A stretch of 64,000 nucleotides of DNA from Polynucleobacter sp. MWH-Loch1C5 (GTDB lineage: Bacteria > Pseudomonadota > Gammaproteobacteria > Burkholderiales > Burkholderiaceae): positions 558,001 through 622,000 of the forward strand of contig NZ_JACVPR010000001.1 of NCBI RefSeq assembly GCF_018881775.1, written 5' to 3'. Shown here one piece after another: positions 46,623 to 55,772 of the stretch (positions within the stretch are counted from its first letter, which is position 1; the number at the start of each line of letters is the position of its first letter). Below the pieces are notes generated by a model. That model worked only from the letters and a program-made list of their open reading frames with translations. It was not told the origin of the DNA and did no database searches. A program made the translations under genes and the position numbers.

Positions 46623-48938
46623 TTACTTTTGCTGACCCGCTTCTACCACTGCCAAGGTGGTCATGTTCACAATACGACGTGGGGTGGCTGATGGGGTCAG
46701 GATGTGCACAGGTTTAGCTGCGCCTAAAAGAATCGGTCCAATCGCAATACCATTACCCGCTGCTGTCTTGAGTAGGTTATAGGCAATATTTGCTGCATCG
46801 ATATTAGGCATGACTAAGAGGTTGGCATCCCCAGTGAGTGTTGAATCAGGCATGATGCTCTTTCTGAGAGACTCATCCAAAGCACAATCTCCGTGCATCT
46901 CACCATCAACTTTCAATTCTGGTGCGCACTCGCGCAGTATCGCTAAGGTGTCGCGCATTTTTTGTGCCGAAGGAGCTTGGCTTGAACCAAAGTTAGAGTG
47001 CGAGAGCAAAGCCACTTTGGGTTCGATACCTAGAGCTCTGAGTTCTTTAGCGGCCAAGATCGTAATCTCAGCGAGCTCTTGGGCGCTTGGATCAATATTG
47101 ATATGCGTATCGACAATAAAGACCTGACGACCAGGTAGTACGAGAGCATTCATAGCGCCATAAGTTTTGGCACCTGGCTCATGACCAATCACTTGATTGA
47201 GATAGTGTAAGTGCGCGCCTGTTTGTCCGATGGTGCCGCAAATCAAGCCATCTGCTTGACCTTTATGTACCATCAAAGCACCAATCAAGGTGTTACGACG
47301 TCTGACTTCTAGACGGGCGTAGGACTCAGTGACGCCTTTACGCTCGGTGAGCTTGTGATAAGTGGACCAATAGTCACGATAGCGCTCATCAAACTCTGGG
47401 TTACAGATCTCAATATCAACACCAGGGTTCATACGCAGACCAAAACGCTCAATGCGTCGTGCAATGACAGCGGGGCGACCAATCAAAATGGGATTGGCTA
47501 ACTTCTCATCCATGATGACTTGTACCGCACGCAGTACGCGCTCGTCTTCACCTTCGCAGAAGACAATGCGTTTTTTAGCCATGGGCACTTTTTTAGCCAC
47601 AGCAAAGAGCGGCTTCATCAATGTACCTGAGTGGTACACGAACTGCTGTAACTGATCCTTGTAGGCCACAAAGTCTTTAATCGGGCGCGTTGCCACCCCT
47701 GAATCCATCGCTGCTTTAGCCACAGCTGGCGCAATGATGGCAATCAAGCGCGGGTCAAAGGGTTTTGGAATGAGGTACTCTGGGCCAAAGGATAGATTGC
47801 TTGCACCATAGGCAGACGCCACCACATCACTTTGCTCAACCCGTGCAAGTTCTGCAACGGCATTAACCGCAGCGATTTCCATCTCACGAGTGATAGTCGT
47901 TGCCCCGACATCCAAAGCACCGCGGAAGATAAATGGGAAGCACAGTACGTTATTGACCTGATTGGGGTAGTCTGTGCGACCGGTTGCGATGATGGCATCA
48001 TCACGCACGGCTTTAACTTCTTCTGGCAGAATTTCTGGGGTGGGGTTAGCTAGCGCAAAAACCAATGGCTTAGCGCTCATCTTCACAACCATCTCAGGCT
48101 TGAGCACACCACCGGCTGATAATCCTAAGAAGATATCTGCACCTTCAATCACCTCTGCCAGAGTACGCATTGGCGTATCTTTAGCAAAGGGCTCTTTATC
48201 TGGATCCATCAACTCTTTACGACCCTTGTAGACCACACCTGCAAGATCTGTGACCCAGATATTTTCAATAGGCATCCCCAAATCAACGAGGAGGTCTAAG
48301 CAAGCTAGGGCCGCAGCACCCGCGCCTGAGGTCACCAGCTTTACTTTTTTCAGATCCTTACCAACCACCTTCAGACCATTCATGATCGCTGCACCCACCA
48401 CGATGGCAGTTCCATGCTGATCATCGTGGAAGACTGGAATCTTCATGCGCTCACGAAGTTTGCGCTCAATATAAAAACAGTCTGGTGCTTTAATGTCCTC
48501 GAGGTTAATGCCCCCAAAGGTAGGCTCCATGGAAGCAATGATCTCGATGAGCTTATCTGGGTCTTTTTCATTGATCTCAATGTCAAAGACATCAATACCC
48601 GCGAATTTCTTAAATAGGACTCCCTTACCTTCCATAACAGGCTTACTGGCCAAGGGACCGATATCGCCTAAGCCTAGTACAGCAGTACCGTTAGTGACAA
48701 CACCCACCAGATTGCCGCGCGATGTATATCGCACTGCATTGGCTGGGTCTTTAACGATCTCTTCACAAGCCGCAGCCACACCTGGTGAATAGGCTAAAGC
48801 CAAGTCACGCTGATTGGTGAGTTGCTTAGTCGGTGTAACTGCAATCTTGCCCGGGGTGGGAAACTCGTGATACTCCAGGGCGGCTTTACGTAGGGCTTCT
48901 TTTTGTTTTTCTTGTTGGGTTTTTTGATCTGCACTCAT
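46623..48938 (-). CDS. maeB: NADP-dependent malic enzyme with C-terminal phosphotransacetylase-like domain
   Basis: The 771-residue protein converts malate to pyruvate and CO2 with NADP+. The N-terminal malic domain reads [36 protein letters not shown] near 26-61, [37 protein letters not shown] near 74-110, [20 protein letters not shown] and the NAD(P) motif [16 protein letters not shown] near 203-218. The C-terminal PTA-like domain (about 440-771) begins [19 protein letters not shown] and ends [25 protein letters not shown]. In E. coli this domain is regulatory (acetyl-CoA binding). It diverges from thiL over a 234-base AT-rich gap. Confidence 0.97.
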   Translation of the reverse strand: MSADQKTQQEKQKEALRKAALEYHEFPTPGKIAVTPTKQLTNQRDLALAYSPGVAAACEEIVKDPANAVRYTSRGNLVGVVTNGTAVLGLGDIGPLASKPVMEGKGVLFKKFAGIDVFDIEINEKDPDKLIEIIASMEPTFGGINLEDIKAPDCFYIERKLRERMKIPVFHDDQHGTAIVVGAAIMNGLKVVGKDLKKVKLVTSGAGAAALACLDLLVDLGMPIENIWVTDLAGVVYKGRKELMDPDKEPFAKDTPMRTLAEVIEGADIFLGLSAGGVLKPEMVVKMSAKPLVFALANPTPEILPEEVKAVRDDAIIATGRTDYPNQVNNVLCFPFIFRGALDVGATTITREMEIAAVNAVAELARVEQSDVVASAYGASNLSFGPEYLIPKPFDPRLIAIIAPAVAKAAMDSGVATRPIKDFVAYKDQLQQFVYHSGTLMKPLFAVAKKVPMAKKRIVFCEGEDERVLRAVQVIMDEKLANPILIGRPAVIARRIERFGLRMNPGVDIEICNPEFDERYRDYWSTYHKLTERKGVTESYARLEVRRRNTLIGALMVHKGQADGLICGTIGQTGAHLHYLNQVIGHEPGAKTYGAMNALVLPGRQVFIVDTHINIDPSAQELAEITILAAKELRALGIEPKVALLSHSNFGSSQAPSAQKMRDTLAILRECAPELKVDGEMHGDCALDESLRKSIMPDSTLTGDANLLVMPNIDAANIAYNLLKTAAGNGIAIGPILLGAAKPVHILTPSATPRRIVNMTTLAVVEAGQQK

Positions 48939-49172
48939 TGAATAGGTCTCTAATTGTTCTTTTCAGATGAAATTGATTTGTCTCGTTATTCGTTATTAAT
49001 TAATAGCTTTATTGTTAGTACCCCCGAAAATAGAATCTATTTATTGAGGGGTTTTGATAATTCTATTCCTCTTAGGGCTTAAGGGTGCAAATTTAGAAAA
49101 ATCAGCAATAGCCCTACCCACCTCGCATATAAACGCATAGAATCTTCTTACTACGACACAGCTTAAGCTTTT
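48939..49172. promoter_or_regulatory. Divergent promoter region maeB/thiL
   Basis: This AT-rich gap of 234 bases must hold both promoters. It contains AATAGAAT (49029-49036) and its complement ATTCTATT (49060-49067), a 24-nt-spaced repeat of 8 bp, and CCCCC next to GGGG around the same loop. No sites can be named with confidence. Confidence 0.4.
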
Positions 49173-50216
49173 ATGAACAAATCTGAGCCTTTAGGCGAAT
49201 TTGATTTAATTCGGAAATTCTTCGATCGCCCTAATCTACATAGGCAAACAGGTTCAGTCCTAAGTCCTATCAGCCCTAAGCATCAAGATCTTTTGCAACT
49301 CGGTATTGGTGATGATTGCGCCTTGCTAGATGCTGGTGATGGCTCGTCGTGGGCAATCAGTTCAGATATGTTGGTGGAAGGACGGCATTTTCTACGGAAT
49401 GTTCATCCGGCTGATTTGGGTCACAAATCATTAGCAGTCAATCTTTCTGATTTAGCAGCCATGGGAGCCACCCCCGTAGGGTTTACCTTGTCACTGGCCC
49501 TCCCATCAGCCCAGGATGAATGGTTAGCAGAATTCTCAACAGGTCTTTTTACCCTAGCGGATGCACATCATTGTCAATTGATTGGTGGTGATACAACGGC
49601 TGGGCCACTGACGATTTCAATTACGATCTTTGGCAAAATCAATCCACAATTGGCACTCAAGCGCTCGAATGCGCAAGTCGGTGACGATATTTGGGTTTCG
49701 CATGTGGTGGGTGATGCACGCCTAGCCTTGGGCGGCTATCGTCATGAATGGCCGATGAGTTCCGCTGAGATGCAAATGGTTGCACCCCGTATGCATACAC
49801 CCACGCCACGCGTCGCTTTAGGTGAAAAATTACTGGACATTGCGCACGCAGCGATTGATGTATCAGACGGCCTATTAGGTGATTTAAGACATATTCTGCA
49901 GCGCTCTCATGTCAATGCAGAAATCTGGATTGATGCAGTGCCTGCTTCAGCCACCCTTAGAGAAAAGTCATTAGAGTTACGTCGCTTATGTACCCTTTGC
50001 GGTGGCGATGATTATGAGCTGTGTTTTACTGCTCCTGTATCAAAGCGCGAAACAATACTGGCTATCGGTGCTAATCTTGGCTTACAAGTCACGCGTATTG
50101 GGCGCACGCTAGAGCGAAGTGCAGAACTAGAGATTCAACTACTCGATGCAGATTCGAGGCGCCTACCAGAGAATCTGGAGCAGCAATACCTGAAATCTTT
50201 TGACCACTTTAAGTAA
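49173..50216 (+). CDS. thiL: Thiamine-monophosphate kinase
   Basis: ThiL phosphorylates thiamine phosphate to thiamine diphosphate. The 347 residues show GEFDLIRKFF near 8-17, the Mg/ATP site IGDDCALLDAGDGSSWAISSDMLVEGRHFLRNVHPADLGHKSLAVNLSDLAAMGATP (about 45-100), LIGGDTTAGPLTISITIFG near 136-154, AHAAIDVSDGLLGDLRHIL near 228-246 and CGGDDYELCFTAP near 275-287. All conserved Asp and Gly motifs are present. No TPP riboswitch was found upstream, as expected for a non-synthesis kinase gene. It converges with corA over 9 bases. Confidence 0.96.
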   Translation: MNKSEPLGEFDLIRKFFDRPNLHRQTGSVLSPISPKHQDLLQLGIGDDCALLDAGDGSSWAISSDMLVEGRHFLRNVHPADLGHKSLAVNLSDLAAMGATPVGFTLSLALPSAQDEWLAEFSTGLFTLADAHHCQLIGGDTTAGPLTISITIFGKINPQLALKRSNAQVGDDIWVSHVVGDARLALGGYRHEWPMSSAEMQMVAPRMHTPTPRVALGEKLLDIAHAAIDVSDGLLGDLRHILQRSHVNAEIWIDAVPASATLREKSLELRRLCTLCGGDDYELCFTAPVSKRETILAIGANLGLQVTRIGRTLERSAELEIQLLDADSRRLPENLEQQYLKSFDHFK

Positions 50217-50225
50217 TCAAAAGAT

Positions 50226-51191
50226 TTATTTCATATAGCCTTTTTTGCGGAAATACACGAGCGGTATCAAGGCGGATATCAACATAGCAGCAATGGCAAT
50301 GGGGTAACCAATTTCTGAACGTAACTCCGGCATAAACTCAAAGTTCATACCCCAAATGCTCGCTAAGAGGGTGGGTGGCATTAAAGCCACAGAAACCACA
50401 GAGAAGATCTTGATGATCTTGTTCTGGTTAATGTTAATGAAACCCACCGTCGCATCCATTAAGAAGTTGATCTTATCGAATAAGAAAGCGGTATGGTTTT
50501 CTAATGAGTCGATATCACGCAGAATCTGGCGCGCTTCTTCTTGTTGCTCGTCAGATAGTAATTTGCTGCGCATCAAAAATGAAAGTGCTCTGCGAGTATC
50601 CATCACGTTACGACGAATACGACCATTCAAGTCTTCTTCTCGCGCTATGGTTTCCAAGACATCTGCCGCATCAGAATCTGAGACGTTGTCCGACAAGACG
50701 CGCTTACCGGCTTGTTCTAGGTTTTCATAAACCTCTTCTAGGGCATCAGCAGAGTACTCAGCATCCGTGGCGTAGAGATCCAATAGAACATCTTTAGCAT
50801 TTCTGACAGATCCAGGGCGCAGGCGAGCTCTGAGTCTCACTAAGCGGAAAACTGGTAAATCTTGTTCGTGGATGGAAAAGAGAATGTTGTCAGTCAGCAC
50901 GAACGCTACCCTGACGTTACGAGTATTCTCATCGTCATCCAAAATAAAATCAGTACGAATATGTAAATGACCATCATCGGCCTCGAAATAACGGGCAGAT
51001 GCTTCTAAGTCACCTAAATCTTCTAGCTCGGGCAGCGAGACACCAAAAGCCTCTTTAATCCACTGAAGTTCTTCTTCCTCAGGGTCAACAACATCAATCC
51101 AAATGGGGTTGTGGTGTTCTAAAAGTTCTTTGCGGTCATCCACCTGCTCCTGGGCTAGGCGACCTTTTTGTAATACGAATAGGTTGATCAT
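50226..51191 (-). CDS. corA: CorA-type magnesium/cobalt transporter
   Basis: This pentameric Mg2+ channel has 321 residues. A large cytoplasmic N-terminal part contains NPIWIDVVDPEEEELQWIKEAFGVSLPELEDLGDLEASARYFE and IRTDFILDDDENTRNVRVAFVLTDNILFSIHEQDLPVFRLVRLRAR. The long helix holds LSDEQQEEARQILRDIDSLENHTAFLFDKINFLMDATVGFININQNKIIKIFSVVS. TM1 ends in the selectivity loop WGMNFEFMPEL (GMN near 284-286), followed by TM2 with YPIAIAAMLISALIPLVYFRKKGYMK. It is monocistronic between convergent thiL and divergent pyrF. Confidence 0.96.
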   Translation of the reverse strand: MINLFVLQKGRLAQEQVDDRKELLEHHNPIWIDVVDPEEEELQWIKEAFGVSLPELEDLGDLEASARYFEADDGHLHIRTDFILDDDENTRNVRVAFVLTDNILFSIHEQDLPVFRLVRLRARLRPGSVRNAKDVLLDLYATDAEYSADALEEVYENLEQAGKRVLSDNVSDSDAADVLETIAREEDLNGRIRRNVMDTRRALSFLMRSKLLSDEQQEEARQILRDIDSLENHTAFLFDKINFLMDATVGFININQNKIIKIFSVVSVALMPPTLLASIWGMNFEFMPELRSEIGYPIAIAAMLISALIPLVYFRKKGYMK

Positions 51192-51333
51192 GCCAAGCCT
51201 CCAATCTTTATTTCAACATTTTCAGTTGAGGAGTTAGCCACAGGGGGTGGCGAGAGTTTATCCTATGGTCTGAAAAAACTAAAGCTTTAGATGCAATTTT
51301 GTCTTGAAAACATGAAAGTTCAGTGAAACGGAT

Positions 51334-52185
51334 ATGAAAAAACGCCCTTCTTTTACCGATCAGTTGGCTTACGCCTGGAAAACTCAAGACAGTATGCTGT
51401 GTGTGGGGCTTGATCCAGACCCGCAAAAGTTTCCTGCTTCCTTAAAGGCCAAGGGCGGCGCTATCCTGGCTTTTTGCCGAGAAATTGTGGATGCGACTGC
51501 TGATGTTGTATGTAGCTATAAGCCTCAGATCGCTTACTTCGCAGCCCATGGTGCTGAAGATCAATTGGAACAATTGATTGACTATATCCATAGCCAGTAT
51601 CCCAATATTCCAGTGATTCTAGATGCCAAGCGAGGGGATATTGGCAGCACCGCTGAGCAATATGCCAAGGAAGCCTTTGAGCGTTATCAAGCGGATGCTA
51701 TCACCGTCAATCCTTATATGGGCTTTGACTCGATAGAGCCTTATCTGAAGTACTCAGGACGAGGGGTGATTGTTTTGTGTCGCACCTCCAACCCTGGCGG
51801 CTCAGATTTACAGTTCTTACCTGTAAATGCCAGCTCCGAGAAATTATTTGAACATGTCGCCCGTATGGCTGCTACTTCTTGGAATCAGTCAGGTCAGATT
51901 GGTTTAGTGGTTGGCGCCACCTTCCCTGCTGAAATCGCTAAGGTGAGAGAACTCGTGGGTGATATGCCTCTACTCATCCCTGGGATTGGTGCCCAAGGCG
52001 GAGATATCGAAGCAACAGTGGCAGCAGGTCAAATCAAAGGCGCACCGGGTACGGGCATGATCATTAACTCATCACGCGCAATTTTGTATGCCAGCAAAGA
52101 AGGTGACTTTCAGCAAGCTGCGCGCCAAGCGGCGCTTCAGACGCGCGATGCGATTCGTGAAGCTGTGAAAAAGGCGCGGGCATGA
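51334..52185 (+). CDS. pyrF: Orotidine-5'-phosphate decarboxylase (type 2)
   Basis: This final pyrimidine enzyme makes UMP from OMP. The 283-residue long form, common in betaproteobacteria and mycobacteria, carries [15 protein letters not shown] near 20-34 and [24 protein letters not shown]. The catalytic block is [47 protein letters not shown] near 91-137. Then come [16 protein letters not shown] and [19 protein letters not shown] near 220-238. Its stop overlaps the pgpA start by four bases. The pyr genes here are dispersed (pyrRB at 24-25 kb). Confidence 0.97.
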   Translation: MKKRPSFTDQLAYAWKTQDSMLCVGLDPDPQKFPASLKAKGGAILAFCREIVDATADVVCSYKPQIAYFAAHGAEDQLEQLIDYIHSQYPNIPVILDAKRGDIGSTAEQYAKEAFERYQADAITVNPYMGFDSIEPYLKYSGRGVIVLCRTSNPGGSDLQFLPVNASSEKLFEHVARMAATSWNQSGQIGLVVGATFPAEIAKVRELVGDMPLLIPGIGAQGGDIEATVAAGQIKGAPGTGMIINSSRAILYASKEGDFQQAARQAALQTRDAIREAVKKARA

Positions 52186-52721
52186 TCATACCCACCAAAG
52201 CTTGGGTGTGGTCACATCCTGCAAGGATTTTGGCTTTCGGTTTTGGCTCAGGCCTCTCACCTCGCGCTCCCGGCACAGTAGGCACTCTGTATGCTTGGGC
52301 AATCTATTTGGTGATGGATCTATTTCTAGATAGCACAGGTATTGCGTTAGTGGTCTCTCTGGGGGCTGTACTGGGTTGCTGGATTTGTGGCAAGGTCGGT
52401 GAAGAATTAGGAGTGCCGGATCATGGCGGCATTGTCTGGGATGAGTTCATCGCTTTTTGGCTCATTCTCTTGTTATGTATGCCGATGAGTGTTTGGGGGC
52501 AGCTTGGTACCTTTGCTCTGTTTCGTTTTTTTGATGCCGTAAAACCGGGCCCCATCAAAATGATTGATCAATACTTCAAGAACTACAACTTAGTCGATCG
52601 CATGGATCAACCCACACGCCTGCCACTGTGGTTCATCAAAGGTTTTGGCGTGATGATTGATGACTTAGCAGCAGCATTTGCCACACTGTTGGTAATTACG
52701 ATCTTGGTAAGAATTTGGTAA
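52182..52721 (+). CDS. pgpA: Phosphatidylglycerophosphatase A
   Basis: This membrane phosphatase dephosphorylates phosphatidylglycerophosphate in phospholipid synthesis. The 179 residues have the family opening [28 protein letters not shown] near 16-43, three to four hydrophobic helices, [29 protein letters not shown] near 70-98 (conserved D-x-x-x-x-V-x-DE), [22 protein letters not shown] and [19 protein letters not shown] near 149-167. The start ATG overlaps the pyrF stop (ATGA). It forms a pyrF-pgpA-pncC run. Confidence 0.95.
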   Translation: MIIPTKAWVWSHPARILAFGFGSGLSPRAPGTVGTLYAWAIYLVMDLFLDSTGIALVVSLGAVLGCWICGKVGEELGVPDHGGIVWDEFIAFWLILLLCMPMSVWGQLGTFALFRFFDAVKPGPIKMIDQYFKNYNLVDRMDQPTRLPLWFIKGFGVMIDDLAAAFATLLVITILVRIW

Positions 52722-52733
52722 TTTCTATTGATC

Positions 52734-53204
52734 ATGTCGTTGCTCGAAGATCTCGCTCAAATTTGTCTTCATCAACACTACAAGTTAGTGACCGTAGAGT
52801 CGTGCACTGGTGGGCTGGTAGCAGCAGCCATCACCAGCCTGGCAGGCAGTAGCCAGTGGTTTGAACGTGGTTATGTGACATACAGCAATGAAGCTAAGCA
52901 TCAAGACCTAGGAGTCCCTCTGGAGCTGATTGAGCAATATGGAGCTGTGAGTCGTGAAGTTGCCTATGCCATGGCTAGCGGTGCTAAAGAAAAAGCACCG
53001 GCTCAGTTATCTTTAGCCATTACTGGTATTGCGGGCCCTGAGGGTGGCAGCACTGATAAACCTGTGGGTACAGTGTGGTTTGCCTGGGGTTTGGCTGATG
53101 GCTCGATACAGACTGAAAAAGCACTCTTTACTGGTGATCGTCAGAGTGTACGTACACAGGCAGTAAATTTTTCTCTCAGTCGACTTTTAAATCATCTTAA
53201 TTAA
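52734..53204 (+). CDS. pncC: Nicotinamide-nucleotide amidase (CinA C-terminal domain)
   Basis: PncC deamidates NMN to NaMN for NAD salvage. The 156 residues comprise only the CinA C-terminal domain: LVTVESCTGGLVAAAITSLAGSSQWFERGYVTYSNEAKHQDLGVP near 19-63, with the catalytic Ser-Cys-Thr region. AVSREVAYAMASGAKEKAPAQLSLAITGIAGPEGGSTDKPVGTVWFAW follows, near 73-120. The first ATG is at 52734-52736; a TTG six bases before it lacks support. It follows pgpA closely and overlaps the convergent mtgA end by four bases, so the two stop codons cross. Confidence 0.94.
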   Translation: MSLLEDLAQICLHQHYKLVTVESCTGGLVAAAITSLAGSSQWFERGYVTYSNEAKHQDLGVPLELIEQYGAVSREVAYAMASGAKEKAPAQLSLAITGIAGPEGGSTDKPVGTVWFAWGLADGSIQTEKALFTGDRQSVRTQAVNFSLSRLLNHLN

Positions 53205-53953
53205 TTCTCAGACTCTTCTTCAATCAGAATCCTCTCATCTAACTCCACTGGTGCAGAGTTCTTTTGATTCTGACGGGCGAGCCATTCGAGAATGAATTCA
53301 ATACGATTGGGGAAGTTAATTCTTGCTTTTGCGCAATACCGTTGTTGATCAAAACATTTTGGTGCCGGTAATGCAGCCGCTAGAGCGGCTGATTCTTGAA
53401 CACCCAATTGATTCGGTTTGACGGCATAGTAGTATTGGCTTGCAGCGCCAATCCCAAAAATACCTTCACCCCACTCTACATGATTAAGATAAATTTCAAA
53501 GATACGGTCTTTACTCAGTAGTAATTCAAGCATGCCGGTGATGATGAACTCTTGACCCTTACGAATATAGTTTTTTTCGCCCGATAAAAAGAGATTTTTA
53601 GCAAGCTGTTGGGTAATGGTTGAACCACCTCTCAAGTGTTTACCCTTCTGTTGATTTCTTTGCCATGCCTCTTTCATGGCTTTGAGCTCAAAGCCATGGT
53701 GTCGATAAAAGTCACTATCTTCACTAATCATGACAGCTCTTCTTAGAGTCGGTGATATTTGCTTGAGCGGCACCCATTCTTTTTTAAGCTTGCAAACTTT
53801 AGAGGTGGTGCATAAGCGTTGTAGTTCAGCTCTCTGAAAAGCGGTGTTATCAGGATTGATCCAGCGCCAAGCCAAAATTTGTAGAAAGAAATACCCCTGC
53901 AAAATCAGAACGCTAGCCAGCAGCGTCCATAAGAGGTACTTCAGATATTTCAT
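53201..53953 (-). CDS. mtgA: Monofunctional biosynthetic peptidoglycan transglycosylase
   Basis: This GT51 enzyme polymerises lipid II glycan chains at the inner membrane. It starts MKYLKYLLWTLLASVLILQGYFFLQIL (one membrane helix). It has PTLRRAVMISEDSDFYRHHGFELKAMKEAWQRNQ near 67-100 with the catalytic Glu in SEDSDF, KHLRGGSTITQQLAKNLFLSGEKNYIRKGQEFIITGMLELLLSKDRIFEIYLNHVEWGEGIFGIGAASQYYY near 104-175, and a short tail. The start at 53951-53953 is chosen since it overlaps the aroE stop as ATGA; a longer in-frame form from 54028 would read through aroE without family support. 250 residues, near the usual 230-240. Confidence 0.95.
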   Translation of the reverse strand: MKYLKYLLWTLLASVLILQGYFFLQILAWRWINPDNTAFQRAELQRLCTTSKVCKLKKEWVPLKQISPTLRRAVMISEDSDFYRHHGFELKAMKEAWQRNQQKGKHLRGGSTITQQLAKNLFLSGEKNYIRKGQEFIITGMLELLLSKDRIFEIYLNHVEWGEGIFGIGAASQYYYAVKPNQLGVQESAALAAALPAPKCFDQQRYCAKARINFPNRIEFILEWLARQNQKNSAPVELDERILIEEESEN

Positions 53954-54813
53954 GACTGCAGGAGAGCTTGGCGCACGAGTTGTATGGCGCCTTGTTTTTG
54001 GTGACTCGTCAAATGAATACCACGCCATATCGCAAAAGCAGCTGCCGCTTGCTCAACCAACATCCCCAAACCATCTGCCACCTTGAGTCCTAACTCTTGA
54101 CCATCTTGCATGAATTGCGTGTCTTTGCCGTAGACCATGTCATAAATGAGGGTCTGTGGGTGAGTGATTTTTTCTAATGTTTTCTTTTGCAGCGGCGAAT
54201 TATTTTGTAGACCTGCGGCAGTGGCATTGACAATCAAATCATAAGACTCAGACTTCGCGAGATCATCAATGGCATGCACCTGTAAGCTTGGGAAAATCCG
54301 CTTTAGATCCAGTGCTTTTTGTAGGGTGCGATTGACTAGCGATAGTTGTGCACCGGCAGCTTGCAAAGGTTGAATGACACCTTGCGCAGCACCGCCTGCG
54401 CCGATGATCAATATTTTCTTTTGTTGGAGCAATGAACCCAGAATACGTTCCAGATCATTTTTAAGACCTAGCCCATCCGTATTATCAGCATGCAATCGAC
54501 CGTCCTGCATCCAAAGGGTGTTCACCGCTTGCGCTTCTTGGGCCGCTACAGAATGTACTTCTGCCATCTCATAAGCTAAAAGCTTATGAGGCACAGTAAC
54601 ATTAAGGCCCTTACCTCCGGCCGCAAAGAAATCACTCACCACTTTTTTAAAGGTTTCAGGTGGTGTATCAATACGGCCATAAAACATGGCTTGGCCCGTT
54701 TCTTTGGCAAAGTACTCATGAATCATAGGTGAGCGGCTATGCGCGATCGGATGTCCAACAACTGCGTAGACATCAATATCTGGATGATCTTGGGGGCAAA
54801 TAATATCGCTCAT
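53950..54813 (-). CDS. aroE: Shikimate dehydrogenase (NADP)
   Basis: This enzyme of aromatic amino acid synthesis reduces 3-dehydroshikimate. The 287 residues have YAVVGHPIAHSRSPMIHEYFAKETGQ near 16-41 (shikimate-binding SxS), GLNVTVPHKLLAYEMA near 77-92 with catalytic Lys, ADNTDGLGLKNDLERI near 111-126 with catalytic Asp, and the NADP motif IIGAGGAAQGVIQPLQAAG. NRTLQKA and ADGLGMLVEQAAAAFAIWRG finish it. It overlaps mtgA, and a 19-base gap separates it from the tonB-like gene upstream, so tonB-like, aroE and mtgA form one run. Confidence 0.96.
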   Translation of the reverse strand: MSDIICPQDHPDIDVYAVVGHPIAHSRSPMIHEYFAKETGQAMFYGRIDTPPETFKKVVSDFFAAGGKGLNVTVPHKLLAYEMAEVHSVAAQEAQAVNTLWMQDGRLHADNTDGLGLKNDLERILGSLLQQKKILIIGAGGAAQGVIQPLQAAGAQLSLVNRTLQKALDLKRIFPSLQVHAIDDLAKSESYDLIVNATAAGLQNNSPLQKKTLEKITHPQTLIYDMVYGKDTQFMQDGQELGLKVADGLGMLVEQAAAAFAIWRGIHLTSHQKQGAIQLVRQALLQS

Positions 54814-54832
54814 GATTTATCTTACTGCTTCA

Positions 54833-55762
54833 TCACTGTTTGAGGTCAAGTCTTTGCTCGCCATCAGTGCGAGTGAAGTCAAAAGTAGAGACCCAATCTA
54901 AGACATCAATATTTTGTTTCATGGCCTCATTAAATCGCCCAAAGGGTGCTGCCGCACGAATAATGGCTTGAGCCTGTCGGTCTAACTCAGAGTTACCCGA
55001 CGACTTGAGTAAGGTAATGCCATCTTTGATGACTTTTCCTTGCGCGTCCACACTGACCATCAAGACCAAACTACCATACAAGGGACGACCATTGGCACGG
55101 GGGAAATGGGTCGTGCCATAGGCCTCAATTTGTTTGCGCATGGCATCGTAGTATTGCGCAAATACGACCGCTTTAGCGCTAGTGGCAGTGAGTGCCATAC
55201 GCCTTGGCTGCATACCCATCTCCTGAATTCTTTTGGCTAATTCGGCTTCGAGCGAATCTTTTTTACTTTGAGTTTGTGTTTGTTGTCCACGGGAAGTGGT
55301 CGATGCATTTTTTTTGCCATCTTGTAATTGCGACAGAAGACGTTGTTGCTCGACTTGCATTTTTTCAAGTTGCTCAGCCAACTGTGGATCGGCTCTACGA
55401 ATCGCACTGGCATAAGTATTGGTAGACTGGCCACCGCCATTGAGGTCAGCTTGCGCAAGGCGCTTTGGATCGGCGGGGGCCTCCTGAGTTCTGGCATTGA
55501 CTAATACAACACTCAAAGGGGTTTTGAGTCGTCGTTGCTCTTCAGTTTCATCATGCCAGCGAATCGCTAGAAAAATGATATGGCCAATGATAGATAGCAC
55601 CAAGGTATAAAAAAGCGGTCTACGCCATGCGTGGGGCAAACGCTTTTCTATGCTCCGGGCAATCGGTTCATTGATACGCACAAAGCCATCCATCAGGTAA
55701 GTAAAGAGTTGGCGATTCCAATCGCTGACTCGATCCAAGATGCTGATGGGCTGTAAAGTCAT
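54833..55762 (-). CDS. TonB-family energy transducer-like protein
   Basis: This 309-residue inner-membrane protein has a ~55-residue cytoplasmic start, one helix (LFYTLVLSIIGHIIFLAI near 50-67) and a Gln/Ser/Lys-rich periplasmic region. The C-terminal TonB-like domain is YYDAMRKQIEAYGTTHFPRANGRPLYGSLVLMVSVDAQGKVIKDGITLLKSSGNSELDRQAQAIIRAAAPFGRF near 203-277. The long cytoplasmic N-terminus and the absence of a Pro-rich spacer differ from E. coli TonB. In Burkholderiales such genes sit in the aroE/mtgA cluster without exbBD. Whether it energises transporters or has another envelope role is open. Confidence 0.82.
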   Translation of the reverse strand: MTLQPISILDRVSDWNRQLFTYLMDGFVRINEPIARSIEKRLPHAWRRPLFYTLVLSIIGHIIFLAIRWHDETEEQRRLKTPLSVVLVNARTQEAPADPKRLAQADLNGGGQSTNTYASAIRRADPQLAEQLEKMQVEQQRLLSQLQDGKKNASTTSRGQQTQTQSKKDSLEAELAKRIQEMGMQPRRMALTATSAKAVVFAQYYDAMRKQIEAYGTTHFPRANGRPLYGSLVLMVSVDAQGKVIKDGITLLKSSGNSELDRQAQAIIRAAAPFGRFNEAMKQNIDVLDWVSTFDFTRTDGEQRLDLKQ

Positions 55763-55772
55763 AGGAGTCTAT

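Noticed and set aside
53954-54028. 25-residue extension of MtgA
   Set aside because: It lies within aroE coding sequence; the ATG overlapping the aroE stop fits family length and membrane-anchor start.
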